Assembly: GCA_012963775.1 (NCBI GenBank)
Contig: DTVC01000041.1
Span: 1-6,200, forward strand
Direction: 5' to 3'
Source: Candidatus Pelagibacter sp.
GTDB taxonomy: Bacteria > Pseudomonadota > Alphaproteobacteria > Pelagibacterales > Pelagibacteraceae
DNA length: 6,200 nt
Made by a program: the position numbers and the translations under genes. Each line of letters opens with the position of its first letter. Within the stretch, counting starts at the first letter, position 1. Below, piece by piece: positions 1 to 6,200 of this stretch. The notes beneath the pieces were generated by a model, which searched no databases, was not told the origin of the DNA, and saw only the letters and a program-made list of their open reading frames with translations.

Positions 1-503
1 TCAGGATCAAGGCTTGCAGTGGGTTCGTCTAAAAGGAGTATTTCAGGATCGTTGATTAATGCTTTAGCCAAGGAGACTCTATTTTTTTGACCTGAGGAAA
101 GTTCGCCAGTTTTTCTTTTTTTGAATTCAGTTAAATTTAATTTTTCCATTATTTCAGAAATTTTACCTTCTAAATTTTTAACACCGTACAATCTTCCGTA
201 CACTTTAAGATTTTCTTCAACAGTTAGTTTTTTGGGCAATTCAATATATGGAGAAATAAAATTCATTTTTTCTAATAAACTTGTTCTATTATTTTCAATG
301 TTTTGGCCATTAATAACAACGGTACCCGAAGTAGGTTTTATTAATCCTAACATCATACCTATGGTAGTAGATTTGCCACATCCATTTGGTCCTAAAAGAC
401 CAATTATCGTGCCCTTATTAATTTTAAAACTTATATTATTTACAGCTAAAGCATTTTTGAACTGTTTAACTAAATTATTAACTTCAATTGTTGCTGTGTT
501 CAC
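1..503 (-). CDS. ABC transporter ATP-binding protein, ABC-2 type (3' end cut by window edge)
   Basis: This is the cytoplasmic ATPase subunit of an ABC transporter, probably an exporter of the ABC-2/CcmA-like class. The 167 residues visible run from a GTG start to just past the D-loop. Motifs in order are Walker A GPNGCGKST (residues 38-46), signature LSSGQ (135-139), Walker B LLLDEP (156-161) and D-loop SLDP (164-167). The H-loop and C-terminus lie off the left edge. The usual Q-loop glutamine is absent: the segment reads MNFISPYIELP (80-90), with Ser/Pro where Gln is expected. The GTG overlaps the stop of the Sua5 gene in a GTGA, and an AAGGAAAG stretch precedes it by 10 bases. An in-frame TAG lies eight codons upstream, so only rare ATT/ATC codons could lengthen it. 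The substrate cannot be told; the permease is presumably encoded beyond the window. The family is sure, the transport role inferred. Confidence 0.93.
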   Translation of the reverse strand, partial: MNTATIEVNNLVKQFKNALAVNNISFKINKGTIIGLLGPNGCGKSTTIGMMLGLIKPTSGTVVINGQNIENNRTSLLEKMNFISPYIELPKKLTVEENLKVYGRLYGVKNLEGKISEIMEKLNLTEFKKRKTGELSSGQKNRVSLAKALINDPEILLLDEPTASLDP

Positions 504-1456
504 TTGTTTGATGCTTTCCTTAATCTATCATTTATTGCACAACCAATTTCTGTATTGGGTATTTTTACTACCGCTATTGATTTAAACTTTCTTTTTCTTA
601 TTTCTCTCATAGTTTTGTATAAGTTATTTGCTGCCTCTTTCAAGTTGCCTTTTTTGCTCAGATTAAAATAGTTTTTTCCAACCTTAAATTTTTTACCGAA
701 GCCAATCAGTGCTTGGTGTTTTTCGGCATTTTTTCTATTCATTTTTACTGGTATTCCAGGTGAGTAGTGTAGTTTTAATTGTCCCGGAGCTTTGACTCTT
801 TTTAAATTTTTCTTAATTTTAATTTTTTTTTTTAAAATTTTTTGAATTTTTTCAACGGTTATACTACCCGGCCTTAAAATAAATGGCTTACCAGTCAAGT
901 CTACTATAGTAGATTCGAGTCCAATTTTACATTGACCACCATCTAGTATAAATTTAATTTTATTTCCAAATTCATCAAATACATCTTTTGCAGAGGTTGG
1001 GCTTAGTTTTGATGAAATGTTGGCGCTTGGAGCCGCAAGTGGAAATTTTAATATACTAAGCAAATTTCTCGCAACTTTATGTTTTGGAATTCTAACAGCT
1101 ACAGTTTTTTTTCTAGAAGTAGCTATTTTTGAAATTCTTGATTTTTTCTTTTTTTTTAAGATAAAAGTAATTGGACCAGGACAAAAAGCACTATAAAGCT
1201 TCTTAAAATTGGTATTTAATATTACATCATTTTTTAAATCATTTAAGTTTTTAAAATGAATTATAAGAGGATTAAAAACTGGTCTTTTTTTTAATTTAAA
1301 AATTTTTTTAACTGATCTATTAGAATAAGCATTTCCTGCAAGTCCATACACAGTTTCAGTTGGTATTCCTATAACATTATTACTTTCTATATTTTTTTTT
1401 GCTTTTTTTAAATTAACTAAATTAGGTTTATATATATTTAAATAGATATTTTTCAT
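500..1456 (-). CDS. sua5: L-threonylcarbamoyladenylate synthase, Sua5 type
   Basis: Makes threonylcarbamoyl-AMP from threonine, bicarbonate and ATP, the first step of the t6A37 modification of ANN-reading tRNAs; it acts in the cytoplasm upstream of the TsaD complex. At 318 residues it is the long Sua5 form, not the short TsaC. The YrdC domain (about 10-205) shows PTETVYGLAGNA (32-43), the KxR nucleotide motif in KKRPVFNPL (56-64), FCPGP (91-95), VAVRIP (119-124), the SxN motif in APSANIS (142-148), GLESTIVDL (179-187) and LRPGSI (194-199). A Lys-rich linker (205-222) leads to APGQLKLHYSP (223-233) and the C-terminal Sua5 domain, with NNLYKTMREI (277-286) and CAINDRLRKA (306-315). The ATG has no clear ribosome site, but the N-terminal length fits the family. 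The stop overlaps the next gene by 4 bases, implying co-transcription. The protein is unusually Lys-rich, and its gene is more A-rich than dxs or aroC. Confidence 0.96.
   Translation of the reverse strand: MKNIYLNIYKPNLVNLKKAKKNIESNNVIGIPTETVYGLAGNAYSNRSVKKIFKLKKRPVFNPLIIHFKNLNDLKNDVILNTNFKKLYSAFCPGPITFILKKKKKSRISKIATSRKKTVAVRIPKHKVARNLLSILKFPLAAPSANISSKLSPTSAKDVFDEFGNKIKFILDGGQCKIGLESTIVDLTGKPFILRPGSITVEKIQKILKKKIKIKKNLKRVKAPGQLKLHYSPGIPVKMNRKNAEKHQALIGFGKKFKVGKNYFNLSKKGNLKEAANNLYKTMREIRKRKFKSIAVVKIPNTEIGCAINDRLRKASNK
514..521 (-). promoter_or_regulatory. Shine-Dalgarno-like site for the ABC ATPase GTG start
   Basis: The minus strand reads AAGGAAAG here, inside the last codons of the Sua5 gene, and ends 10 bases before the GTG at 503-501. 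It is among the better purine-rich ribosome sites in this window. Together with the in-frame TAG just upstream, it supports GTG as the start codon. Confidence 0.5.
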
Positions 1457-1481
1457 AAATTAATTAATATATGGATATAGT
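1457..1481. promoter_or_regulatory. Divergent 25-bp intergenic region between sua5 and xseB with candidate back-to-back -10 elements
   Basis: The two start codons are only 25 bases apart, so any -35 region for one gene must lie inside the other. The gap holds the perfect palindrome ATTAATTAAT (1459-1468). A TATATT hexamer on the minus strand (1471-1466, 5/6 to TATAAT) would start transcription about 3 bases before the sua5 ATG. An overlapping TAATAT on the plus strand (1465-1470, 4/6) would start about 5 bases before xseB. Chance matches are common in DNA this AT-rich, so the location of promoters here is likely but the exact hexamers are tentative. Confidence 0.35.
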
Positions 1482-1727
1482 ATGAAATCGAAAAATATTC
1501 CAGTTGATATAAGAACAAAATCAATAAAAGAAGCACAAGACGAAATTAAACAGATCATTGAAACACTAGAAAATACAAAGATAAACTTGGAAGATTCGAT
1601 AGAACAATATAATAGAATGATACAATTAAATTATCATATTCAAGATCAATTTAGGCAAAAAGCTAACGAAATTAAGCAATCCACTTTACATAAAAACAAA
1701 AAAAATTTATTAAAAGATCTGGAATAG
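1482..1727 (+). CDS. xseB: Exodeoxyribonuclease VII small subunit (divergent)
   Basis: Small helical partner of XseA in exonuclease VII, which cuts single-stranded DNA from both ends to short oligonucleotides in repair and recombination. The 81-residue product matches the family's usual 70-90 length. The pattern is SIKEAQDEIKQIIETLEN (14-31), then INLEDSIEQYNRMIQLN (34-50), corresponding to the family's F-E-x-A-L-x-x-L-E, L-E-x-S-L-x-x-Y and following helix. The usual Gly of the Y-E-x-G stretch is replaced (YNRM), so this is a divergent member. The tail is Lys/Glu-rich. A weak GGA lies 6 bases before the ATG. It heads the xseB-ispA-dxs unit, an order seen in many alphaproteobacteria, which adds weight to the call. 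No xseA gene is in the window. Another short coiled-coil protein is the main alternative. Confidence 0.85.
   Translation: MKSKNIPVDIRTKSIKEAQDEIKQIIETLENTKINLEDSIEQYNRMIQLNYHIQDQFRQKANEIKQSTLHKNKKNLLKDLE
1721..1724 (+). promoter_or_regulatory. Shine-Dalgarno-like GGAA for ispA
   Basis: GGAA lies in the last sense codons of xseB, 7 bases before the ispA ATG at 1732. The spacing is right for a ribosome site and supports this start. Its position inside xseB fits coupled translation of the two genes. Confidence 0.4.
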
Positions 1728-1731
1728 CTTT

Positions 1732-2616
1732 ATGTCAATTTTTTCAAACAAATTAAATACTATCGCAAGTAACACAAACTCTTATTTGAAGAGTTTTTTT
1801 TTAAAGCAAAAAAGTAATTCATATTTATTACAACCTATGAAGTATGGTGTTTTTTCCGGTGGAAAAAGATTTAGATCAACTATTGTAGTTAATACTGGAA
1901 GAATTTTTAATATAGACTATAAAAAATTGATAATTATTGGTTCAGCAATTGAATGTATACATTCATATTCGTTAATACATGATGATCTACCCTCAATGGA
2001 TAATGATGAATTAAGAAGAGGAAAGTTAACGGTGCACAAAAAATTTAACGAGTTTACCGCAATATTAGCAGGAAATTCTTTACTGACTCTAGCATTCGAA
2101 ATTTTATCTGGAAACAATTTGCAACTATCTCAAAATTATAAAAATGAACTAATAAAAACTTTATCAATGTGCGCAGGCCATTCCGGTTTGGCTGGTGGAC
2201 AATATTCTGATTTGACTTTTGAAAACAAAAGTATCTTAAAAAAGAATATTATTAATATGCAAAAGAAAAAAACGGGTGAACTATTCGGTTTTTGTTGTGA
2301 AAGTATTGCTATTATTAAAGGGGTAAACTCTATAAAAAGAAAAAAACTAAAAGAAATTGGTATAAATATTGGTTTATTATTTCAAATTGTTGATGATTTG
2401 ATCGATTATAAAGGAGACAGTATGATAGTTGGAAAACCAACTAGAAGTGATGAAAAAAAAGGCAAAGCGACATTGGTTAATTTATTAGGATATGAAGAAA
2501 CAATAAATTTTGCCAAAAATCTTAAAAAAAAAATAAATCAACAAATAAAAAAGTATGGTACTAAAGCTAACGATTTATTAGATTCTGTTGAATTTATATT
2601 AAAAAGAAAATTTTAA
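1732..2616 (+). CDS. ispA: Farnesyl diphosphate synthase (short-chain trans-prenyltransferase)
   Basis: Condenses dimethylallyl diphosphate with two isopentenyl diphosphates to give farnesyl diphosphate, the precursor of quinone side chains and of undecaprenyl phosphate. The 294 residues match bacterial IspA length. Visible motifs are GGKRFR (43-48), the first Asp-rich motif DDLPSMD (84-90) followed by RRG (95-97), GGQYSD (155-160), KKTGELF (179-185), the second Asp-rich motif QIVDDLID (218-225), and GKPTRSDEKKGKATLVNLLG (234-253). The first motif has the two-residue insertion typical of bacterial enzymes. Tyr79, five residues before it, is an aromatic at the position that limits chain length, as in E. 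coli IspA, so C15 product is favoured over C20. The usual AGD(A/S)LL reads AGNSLL (113-118). The gene starts 4 bases after xseB and abuts dxs with no gap. Geranylgeranyl diphosphate synthase is the less likely alternative. Confidence 0.95.
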   Translation: MSIFSNKLNTIASNTNSYLKSFFLKQKSNSYLLQPMKYGVFSGGKRFRSTIVVNTGRIFNIDYKKLIIIGSAIECIHSYSLIHDDLPSMDNDELRRGKLTVHKKFNEFTAILAGNSLLTLAFEILSGNNLQLSQNYKNELIKTLSMCAGHSGLAGGQYSDLTFENKSILKKNIINMQKKKTGELFGFCCESIAIIKGVNSIKRKKLKEIGINIGLLFQIVDDLIDYKGDSMIVGKPTRSDEKKGKATLVNLLGYEETINFAKNLKKKINQQIKKYGTKANDLLDSVEFILKRKF

Positions 2617-4536
2617 ATGTCAAAAACTAGTTTATTAGATAAAATCAATTATCCCGCAGATCTAAGAAAATTAAGAAAAGAAGAACTTAAACAATTAGCA
2701 AAAGAGCTGAGAGAAGAATTAATCGATGTTGTTTCAACAACCGGTGGACACTTGGGGGCTGGCTTAGGTGTAGTGGAATTAACTATCGCACTGCACTACG
2801 TATTTGATACACCAAAAGACAAGCTGGTTTGGGATGTTGGGCACCAAGCTTATCCTCATAAAATAATAACTGGTAGAAGAGATAATATTAGAACCTTAAG
2901 AAAAGGTGGTGGCCTATCAGGTTTTACAAAAAGATCAGAAAGTGAGTATGATACTTTTGGGGCAGCACACAGTTCAACTTCTATTTCCTCTACTTTAGGA
3001 ATAGCTGTTGCAAAAAGCCTATCAAATAATTCTAACCACGCTATTGCGGTAATAGGTGATGGAGCTATGAGCGCTGGCATGGCTTACGAGGCAATGAATA
3101 ATGCTGGCGCAATGAAATCAAAATTAATTGTAATACTTAATGATAACGATATGTCCATAGCACCACCCGTTGGGGCCATGAGTTCGTATTTAGCAAGACT
3201 ATTATCTGGAAGAACTTATTTTGGTTTTAGAGAAACAGTCAAATCTATAACCTCTGTATTCTCAAAAAGATTTAAAGATAAAGCAGGTAAAGCCGAAGAA
3301 TTTATAAGAGATATAGTTTCGGGAGGAACGCTTTTCAATGAATTAGGTTTTTATTATGTTGGACCAATAGATGGTCATAATTTAGATAGCTTAATTACAA
3401 TTTTAAATAATGTTAAAAATTCAAAATATGATGGACCAATTTTAATTCATGCTGTTACAAAAAAAGGCAAAGGATACAAGCCAGCAGAAGATTCCAGAGA
3501 TAAATACCATGGTGTGAGTAAATTTAATGTTGTAACCGGAGAACAGTCTAAATCTAAAACTAATATACCATCTTACACGAAAGTGTTTGCCAGCACTTTA
3601 GTTAAACATGCTGAGAATGATACCAAAATTATAGGAATTACAGGTGCGATGCCATCAGGTACTGGTATGGATATTTTTGGAAAAAAATTTCCAGATCGAA
3701 TGTTTGATGTTGGGATTGCTGAACAACATGCTGTAACATTTGCTGCTGGTTTAGCAACGGAAGGTTATAAGCCTTTTGCGGCAATTTACTCTACTTTTCT
3801 TCAAAGAGCTTACGATCAAGTTGTTCATGACGTAGCTATCCAAAATCTTCCTGTTCGATTTGCGATCGATAGAGCGGGGCTGGTCGGCGCAGATGGACCT
3901 ACACATGCGGGTGCTTTTGATATTACCTACTTATCAACCTTGCCCAATTTTGTAGTGATGGGCGCCAGTGATGAAGCAGAACTAGTTAGGATGATTAATA
4001 CCGCAGTGAGTATTAATGACAGGCCATCTGCTTTTAGATATCCGAGAGGCAGCGGTTTGGGTGTTGAACTTCCAGGCATTAATGAAATTTTAGAAATAGG
4101 CAAAGGCAAAATCGTTAAAGAAGGAAAAAAAGTTGCAATACTAAGTTTTGGAGGGAGATTGCAAGAAAGTTTGAAAGCTGCTGATAAACTAGATGCCAAA
4201 GGAGTTTCCACAACAGTTGCTGATGCAAGATTTGCAAAACCAATTGATCAAAAATTAATTATGGATCTTTGTTTAAATCACGAAGTTTTAATAACTATAG
4301 AAGAAGGTTCAATTGGTGGATTCGGTTCTCATGTTTTTCAAATGCTTTCAGAAAGAGGCTTTTTTGACAAAGGCTTGAAAATAAGATCTATGATTTTGCC
4401 TGATCAATTTATCGATCAAGATACTCTAGAAAATATGTATAAAACCGCAGGTCTTACTGCTGAAGCAATTGAGCAAAAAGTTCTAGATGCATTAAAATCG
4501 AATATAGTTATTTCCAAAATTAAACAATTTAAATAA
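2617..4536 (+). CDS. dxs: 1-deoxy-D-xylulose-5-phosphate synthase
   Basis: Thiamine-diphosphate enzyme joining pyruvate and glyceraldehyde 3-phosphate to 1-deoxy-D-xylulose 5-phosphate, the committed entry to the MEP isoprenoid pathway and a precursor for pyridoxal phosphate and thiamine. It is 639 residues, complete. The N-terminal domain carries TTGGHLG (41-47, His45), [11 protein letters not shown] (72-82) and the cofactor motif GDGA (147-150) through NDN (175-177). The Pyr domain (about 318-482) has [15 protein letters not shown] (366-380) with catalytic Glu369 and ADGPTHAG (425-432). The C-terminal transketolase domain (about 495-628) includes EEGSIGGFG (562-570). A tail of about 10 residues extends past the usual end. 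The ATG directly follows the ispA TAA (TAAATG) with no good ribosome site, suggesting reinitiation. No thiamine riboswitch is visible. Base composition is less AT-rich than in sua5, as expected for a conserved protein. The tlyA gene that often follows dxs in alphaproteobacteria is absent. Confidence 0.99.
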   Translation: MSKTSLLDKINYPADLRKLRKEELKQLAKELREELIDVVSTTGGHLGAGLGVVELTIALHYVFDTPKDKLVWDVGHQAYPHKIITGRRDNIRTLRKGGGLSGFTKRSESEYDTFGAAHSSTSISSTLGIAVAKSLSNNSNHAIAVIGDGAMSAGMAYEAMNNAGAMKSKLIVILNDNDMSIAPPVGAMSSYLARLLSGRTYFGFRETVKSITSVFSKRFKDKAGKAEEFIRDIVSGGTLFNELGFYYVGPIDGHNLDSLITILNNVKNSKYDGPILIHAVTKKGKGYKPAEDSRDKYHGVSKFNVVTGEQSKSKTNIPSYTKVFASTLVKHAENDTKIIGITGAMPSGTGMDIFGKKFPDRMFDVGIAEQHAVTFAAGLATEGYKPFAAIYSTFLQRAYDQVVHDVAIQNLPVRFAIDRAGLVGADGPTHAGAFDITYLSTLPNFVVMGASDEAELVRMINTAVSINDRPSAFRYPRGSGLGVELPGINEILEIGKGKIVKEGKKVAILSFGGRLQESLKAADKLDAKGVSTTVADARFAKPIDQKLIMDLCLNHEVLITIEEGSIGGFGSHVFQMLSERGFFDKGLKIRSMILPDQFIDQDTLENMYKTAGLTAEAIEQKVLDALKSNIVISKIKQFK

Positions 4537-4542
4537 CTCCTG

Positions 4543-5625
4543 TTAACCACATTGTGCCCGGTTCAGTAGATAATGATCTAATAGTACACAAGACATCATA
4601 GCCTCGCCAATTGGTACAGCTCTAATTCCTACGCAAGGATCATGTCTACCTTTAACTGAAATTTTTGTATTTTTGCCTTTTTTATCTATAGTTTCCCTTT
4701 TGCTTAAAATTGATGACGTGGGTTTTACCGCAAATGAAACAATAATTTCTTGACCAGAAGATATGCCACCTAATATTCCTCCAGCATTATTGGATTTAAA
4801 TTTTGTTTTACCCTTTATGTTCCTCATTTCATCTGAATTTTCTTCACCACTTAAAAATGCTGCGCTCATACCTGCTCCGATGTTTACACCTTTAACAGCA
4901 TTAATACTCATTAATGCACTTGTTAGATCTGAGTCTAACTTTGAATAAATGGGAGCTCCCAAACCAGCAGGAACACCAGATGCCCTTAATTCGATTACAG
5001 CGCCACATGAAGAACCAGCTTTTCTTATTGCAAGTAAATATTTTTCCCAAAGTTTAATTGATTTTTTGTCAGGGCAAAAAAATGGATTTTTTCTTATTTC
5101 TTTTTCATTCCAATTATTTTTGTTACAACCAAGAAGACCTAACTGAACAACCCCGCCGGTAATTTTAAATTTTTTGCCTATTAGTTCATTTAATACAATT
5201 CTTGCAACCGCACCTGCTGCTACTCGAGCAGCTGTTTCTCTAGCAGACTGTCTTCCACCACCGCGGTAATTTCTTATTCCATATTTCACAAGATAAGTAT
5301 AATCAGCATGACCTGGTCTAAATTTATTTTTAATAGTTTCATAGTCTCTAGATCTTGCATCTTCATTGTAAATAATCATCGAAATAGGTGTGCCCGTGGT
5401 TTTTCCTTGAAAGACGCCAGATAAAATTTCTACTTTGTCAGACTCTTTTCTTTGAGATGTAAATTTTGATTTTCCTGGACGTCTTCGATCCATATCTACC
5501 TGTATATTTTTTTCAGATAAGGTAATATTAGGAGGACAGCCATCCACTACGCAGCCAATGGCAGGACCATGAGATTCTCCCCATGTAGTAAAACGAAATA
5601 TCTTTCCAAAAGTATTAAATGACAT
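4543..5625 (-). CDS. aroC: Chorismate synthase
   Basis: Last step of the shikimate pathway: eliminates phosphate from 5-enolpyruvylshikimate 3-phosphate to form chorismate, using reduced FMN that is not consumed. The 360-residue length is normal. All three family signatures are present: [17 protein letters not shown] (16-32), [19 protein letters not shown] (123-141) and [19 protein letters not shown] (326-344). DRRRPG (46-51) and RPGHADYT (103-110) are the conserved substrate and flavin-binding segments; His19 and His106 match the catalytic histidines. The start [20 protein letters not shown] is the standard N-terminus, so the ATG is well fixed. It is convergent with dxs (6-base gap) and divergent from pdxH (34-base gap), so it is probably transcribed alone. 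A near-perfect -10 hexamer lies 8 bases ahead of the ATG, which implies an mRNA with almost no leader. No frameshift or missing key residue is seen. Confidence 0.99.
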   Translation of the reverse strand: MSFNTFGKIFRFTTWGESHGPAIGCVVDGCPPNITLSEKNIQVDMDRRRPGKSKFTSQRKESDKVEILSGVFQGKTTGTPISMIIYNEDARSRDYETIKNKFRPGHADYTYLVKYGIRNYRGGGRQSARETAARVAAGAVARIVLNELIGKKFKITGGVVQLGLLGCNKNNWNEKEIRKNPFFCPDKKSIKLWEKYLLAIRKAGSSCGAVIELRASGVPAGLGAPIYSKLDSDLTSALMSINAVKGVNIGAGMSAAFLSGEENSDEMRNIKGKTKFKSNNAGGILGGISSGQEIIVSFAVKPTSSILSKRETIDKKGKNTKISVKGRHDPCVGIRAVPIGEAMMSCVLLDHYLLNRAQCG

Positions 5626-5633
5626 TAGATTGT

Positions 5634-5639
5634 ATTATA
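5634..5639 (-). promoter_or_regulatory. Candidate -10 element for aroC (TATAAT)
   Basis: The minus strand reads exact consensus TATAAT here, within a 34-base gap. Usual spacing would start transcription near 5627, two or three bases before the aroC ATG at 5625, giving a nearly leaderless mRNA. No convincing -35 is present; the best is TTCATA at 19-base spacing inside pdxH. No Shine-Dalgarno sequence precedes the ATG, which agrees with a leaderless start. Confidence 0.45.
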
Positions 5640-5645
5640 TAGAAT
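5640..5645 (+). promoter_or_regulatory. Candidate -10 element for pdxH (TAGAAT)
   Basis: TAGAAT (5/6 to TATAAT) sits immediately beside the opposing aroC hexamer. It would start transcription near 5652, about 8 bases before the pdxH ATG. No -35 is recognisable upstream. The two hexamers together form an imperfect inverted repeat, ATTATATAGAAT, symmetric at 10 of 12 positions. This is a guess in very AT-rich DNA, though a promoter for pdxH must lie in or near this gap. Confidence 0.3.
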
Positions 5646-5659
5646 ATTTTGACTATTTT

Positions 5660-6200
5660 ATGAATCAAAAAAACTCATTAGGCTTAAATTCTTGTTTTAT
5701 GGATTTAGACGATCCTTTGGAATTATTTAAAATATGGATGGCTAAAGCTGAAAAAAAGGAAATTAGAGACCCAACAGCCTTATCTTTAGCGACCACGAAT
5801 AATGCAGGTCAACCAAATGTAAGAATGGTGCTGTTAAAAGGACTAAGCTCTAAGGGATTCGTTTTTTATACAAATTTAAATAGTTCAAAAAGTAATGAAC
5901 TTAAGGAAAATTCAAAAGCAGCAATGTGCTTTCATTGGAAAAGTTTTAATAGACAAATAAGAATTTTAGGAAGCGTAACTCAAGTTGATGTCAGAGAGGC
6001 AGATCTTTATTTTAATAGTAGATCTTATGAAAGTAAAATTTCCGCATGGGCTTCAGATCAATCAAAACCTATGAAGCAAAGGTCTGAGCTTTTAAAAAAA
6101 ATAGAAGATCTTAACGAAAAGTATAAGGATGAAAAAAATGTACCTAGACCACCTCATTGGTCTGGATGGTGTTTAAAACCTTCATCTATTGAGTTTTGGT
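5660..6200 (+). CDS. pdxH: Pyridoxine/pyridoxamine 5'-phosphate oxidase (3' end cut by window edge)
   Basis: FMN enzyme oxidising pyridoxine or pyridoxamine 5'-phosphate to pyridoxal 5'-phosphate, the last step of the DXP-dependent vitamin B6 route and of salvage. The first 180 residues are visible; about 30, including the terminal R-L-H-D-R segment, lie off the right edge. Motifs are DPTALSLATT (37-46), the FMN-binding RMVLLKG (55-61), FVFYTN (67-72) with SSKSNEL (75-81), FHWKSFNRQIRILG (91-104), the substrate-binding YFNSRSYESKISAWASDQS (117-135), and PRPPHWSGW (162-170) leading to P-x-x-I-E-F-W (174-180). Tyr117, Arg121 and Ser125 correspond to the phosphate-binding Tyr, Arg and Ser of E. 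coli PdxH. The first ATG is chosen; a second in-frame ATG at 5699 (Met14, before DLDDPLELF) is possible, since neither has a clear ribosome site. It diverges from aroC across 34 bases. Confidence 0.97.
   Translation, partial: MNQKNSLGLNSCFMDLDDPLELFKIWMAKAEKKEIRDPTALSLATTNNAGQPNVRMVLLKGLSSKGFVFYTNLNSSKSNELKENSKAAMCFHWKSFNRQIRILGSVTQVDVREADLYFNSRSYESKISAWASDQSKPMKQRSELLKKIEDLNEKYKDEKNVPRPPHWSGWCLKPSSIEFW

Noticed and set aside
121..585. Open plus-strand frame of 154 codons opposite the ABC ATPase and the end of sua5
   Set aside because: It lies antisense to two genes with clear family motifs, and its predicted protein resembles nothing I recognise. The length reflects the codon bias of the true strand.
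821..833. T-run considered as a plus-strand intrinsic terminator
   Set aside because: No GC-rich stem precedes it, no plus-strand gene leads into it, and it encodes Lys codons in the intact Sua5 frame on the other strand.
1917..2117. Minus-strand open frame of 66 codons inside ispA
   Set aside because: Antisense to the first Asp-rich motif region of ispA; no start context or recognisable motif.
2400..2630. Possible thiamine riboswitch or other leader ahead of dxs
   Set aside because: There is no intergenic space; the region is the conserved C-terminal coding part of ispA.
2856..4211. Two minus-strand open frames inside dxs (2856-3080 and 3927-4211)
   Set aside because: Both are antisense to conserved Dxs domains and have no independent support.
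4763..5146. Two consecutive plus-strand open frames opposite aroC
   Set aside because: They mirror the conserved chorismate synthase reading frame; the Pro/Leu-rich products look like antisense translation.
5649..5654. TTGACT considered as a -35 element for pdxH
   Set aside because: It lies only 5 bases before the ATG. A matching -10 would fall inside the gene and make sense only if translation began at the second Met (5699), for which no clear -10 or ribosome site is evident.
1..6200. Search for tRNA, CRISPR repeats, insertion-sequence ends, phage or defence genes
   Set aside because: Every stretch longer than 34 bases is explained by a recognised housekeeping gene, and I found no repeated units, terminal inverted repeats or cloverleaf-like segments.

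Overview
The window looks like core chromosome from a small-genome, AT-rich marine alphaproteobacterium, most like the SAR11/Pelagibacterales group. The base composition is strongly AT, with A/T-ending codons and Lys/Asn/Ile-rich proteins. Intergenic gaps are tiny: 25, 4, 0, 6 and 34 bases, plus one 4-base overlap. The xseB-ispA-dxs order is an alphaproteobacterial arrangement. The lineage is inferred from style and gene order, because no database search was possible.

Layout, left to right. On the minus strand there is a two-gene unit: a full-length Sua5-type threonylcarbamoyl-AMP synthase (500-1456), then an ABC-2-type transporter ATPase (503 down to 1, cut by the window edge). A 25-base divergent gap separates it from a plus-strand unit: xseB (1482-1727), ispA (1732-2616) and dxs (2617-4536). 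aroC (5625-4543, minus) ends tail to tail with dxs. A 34-base divergent gap separates aroC from pdxH (5660 to the right edge, plus, missing its C-terminus). About 98-99% of the window is coding. There is no gene-free stretch over 300 bases, and I see no RNA gene, mobile element, CRISPR array or long repeat.

How the genes fit together. Dxs makes 1-deoxy-D-xylulose 5-phosphate (DXP), the entry compound of the MEP isoprenoid route. IspA, encoded just upstream, condenses the resulting C5 units to farnesyl diphosphate. DXP also feeds pyridoxal phosphate synthesis in proteobacteria, and PdxH does the last step of that route. AroC makes chorismate, the branch point to aromatic amino acids and quinones. 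Sua5 supplies the t6A modification of tRNA, XseB is the small subunit of exonuclease VII, and the ABC ATPase probably powers a membrane exporter encoded off the left edge.

I do not see a new biological system here; this is ordinary housekeeping DNA. The points most worth checking are the two very short divergent junctions, where back-to-back -10-like hexamers would give near-leaderless transcripts, and the ABC ATPase, which lacks the usual Q-loop glutamine.
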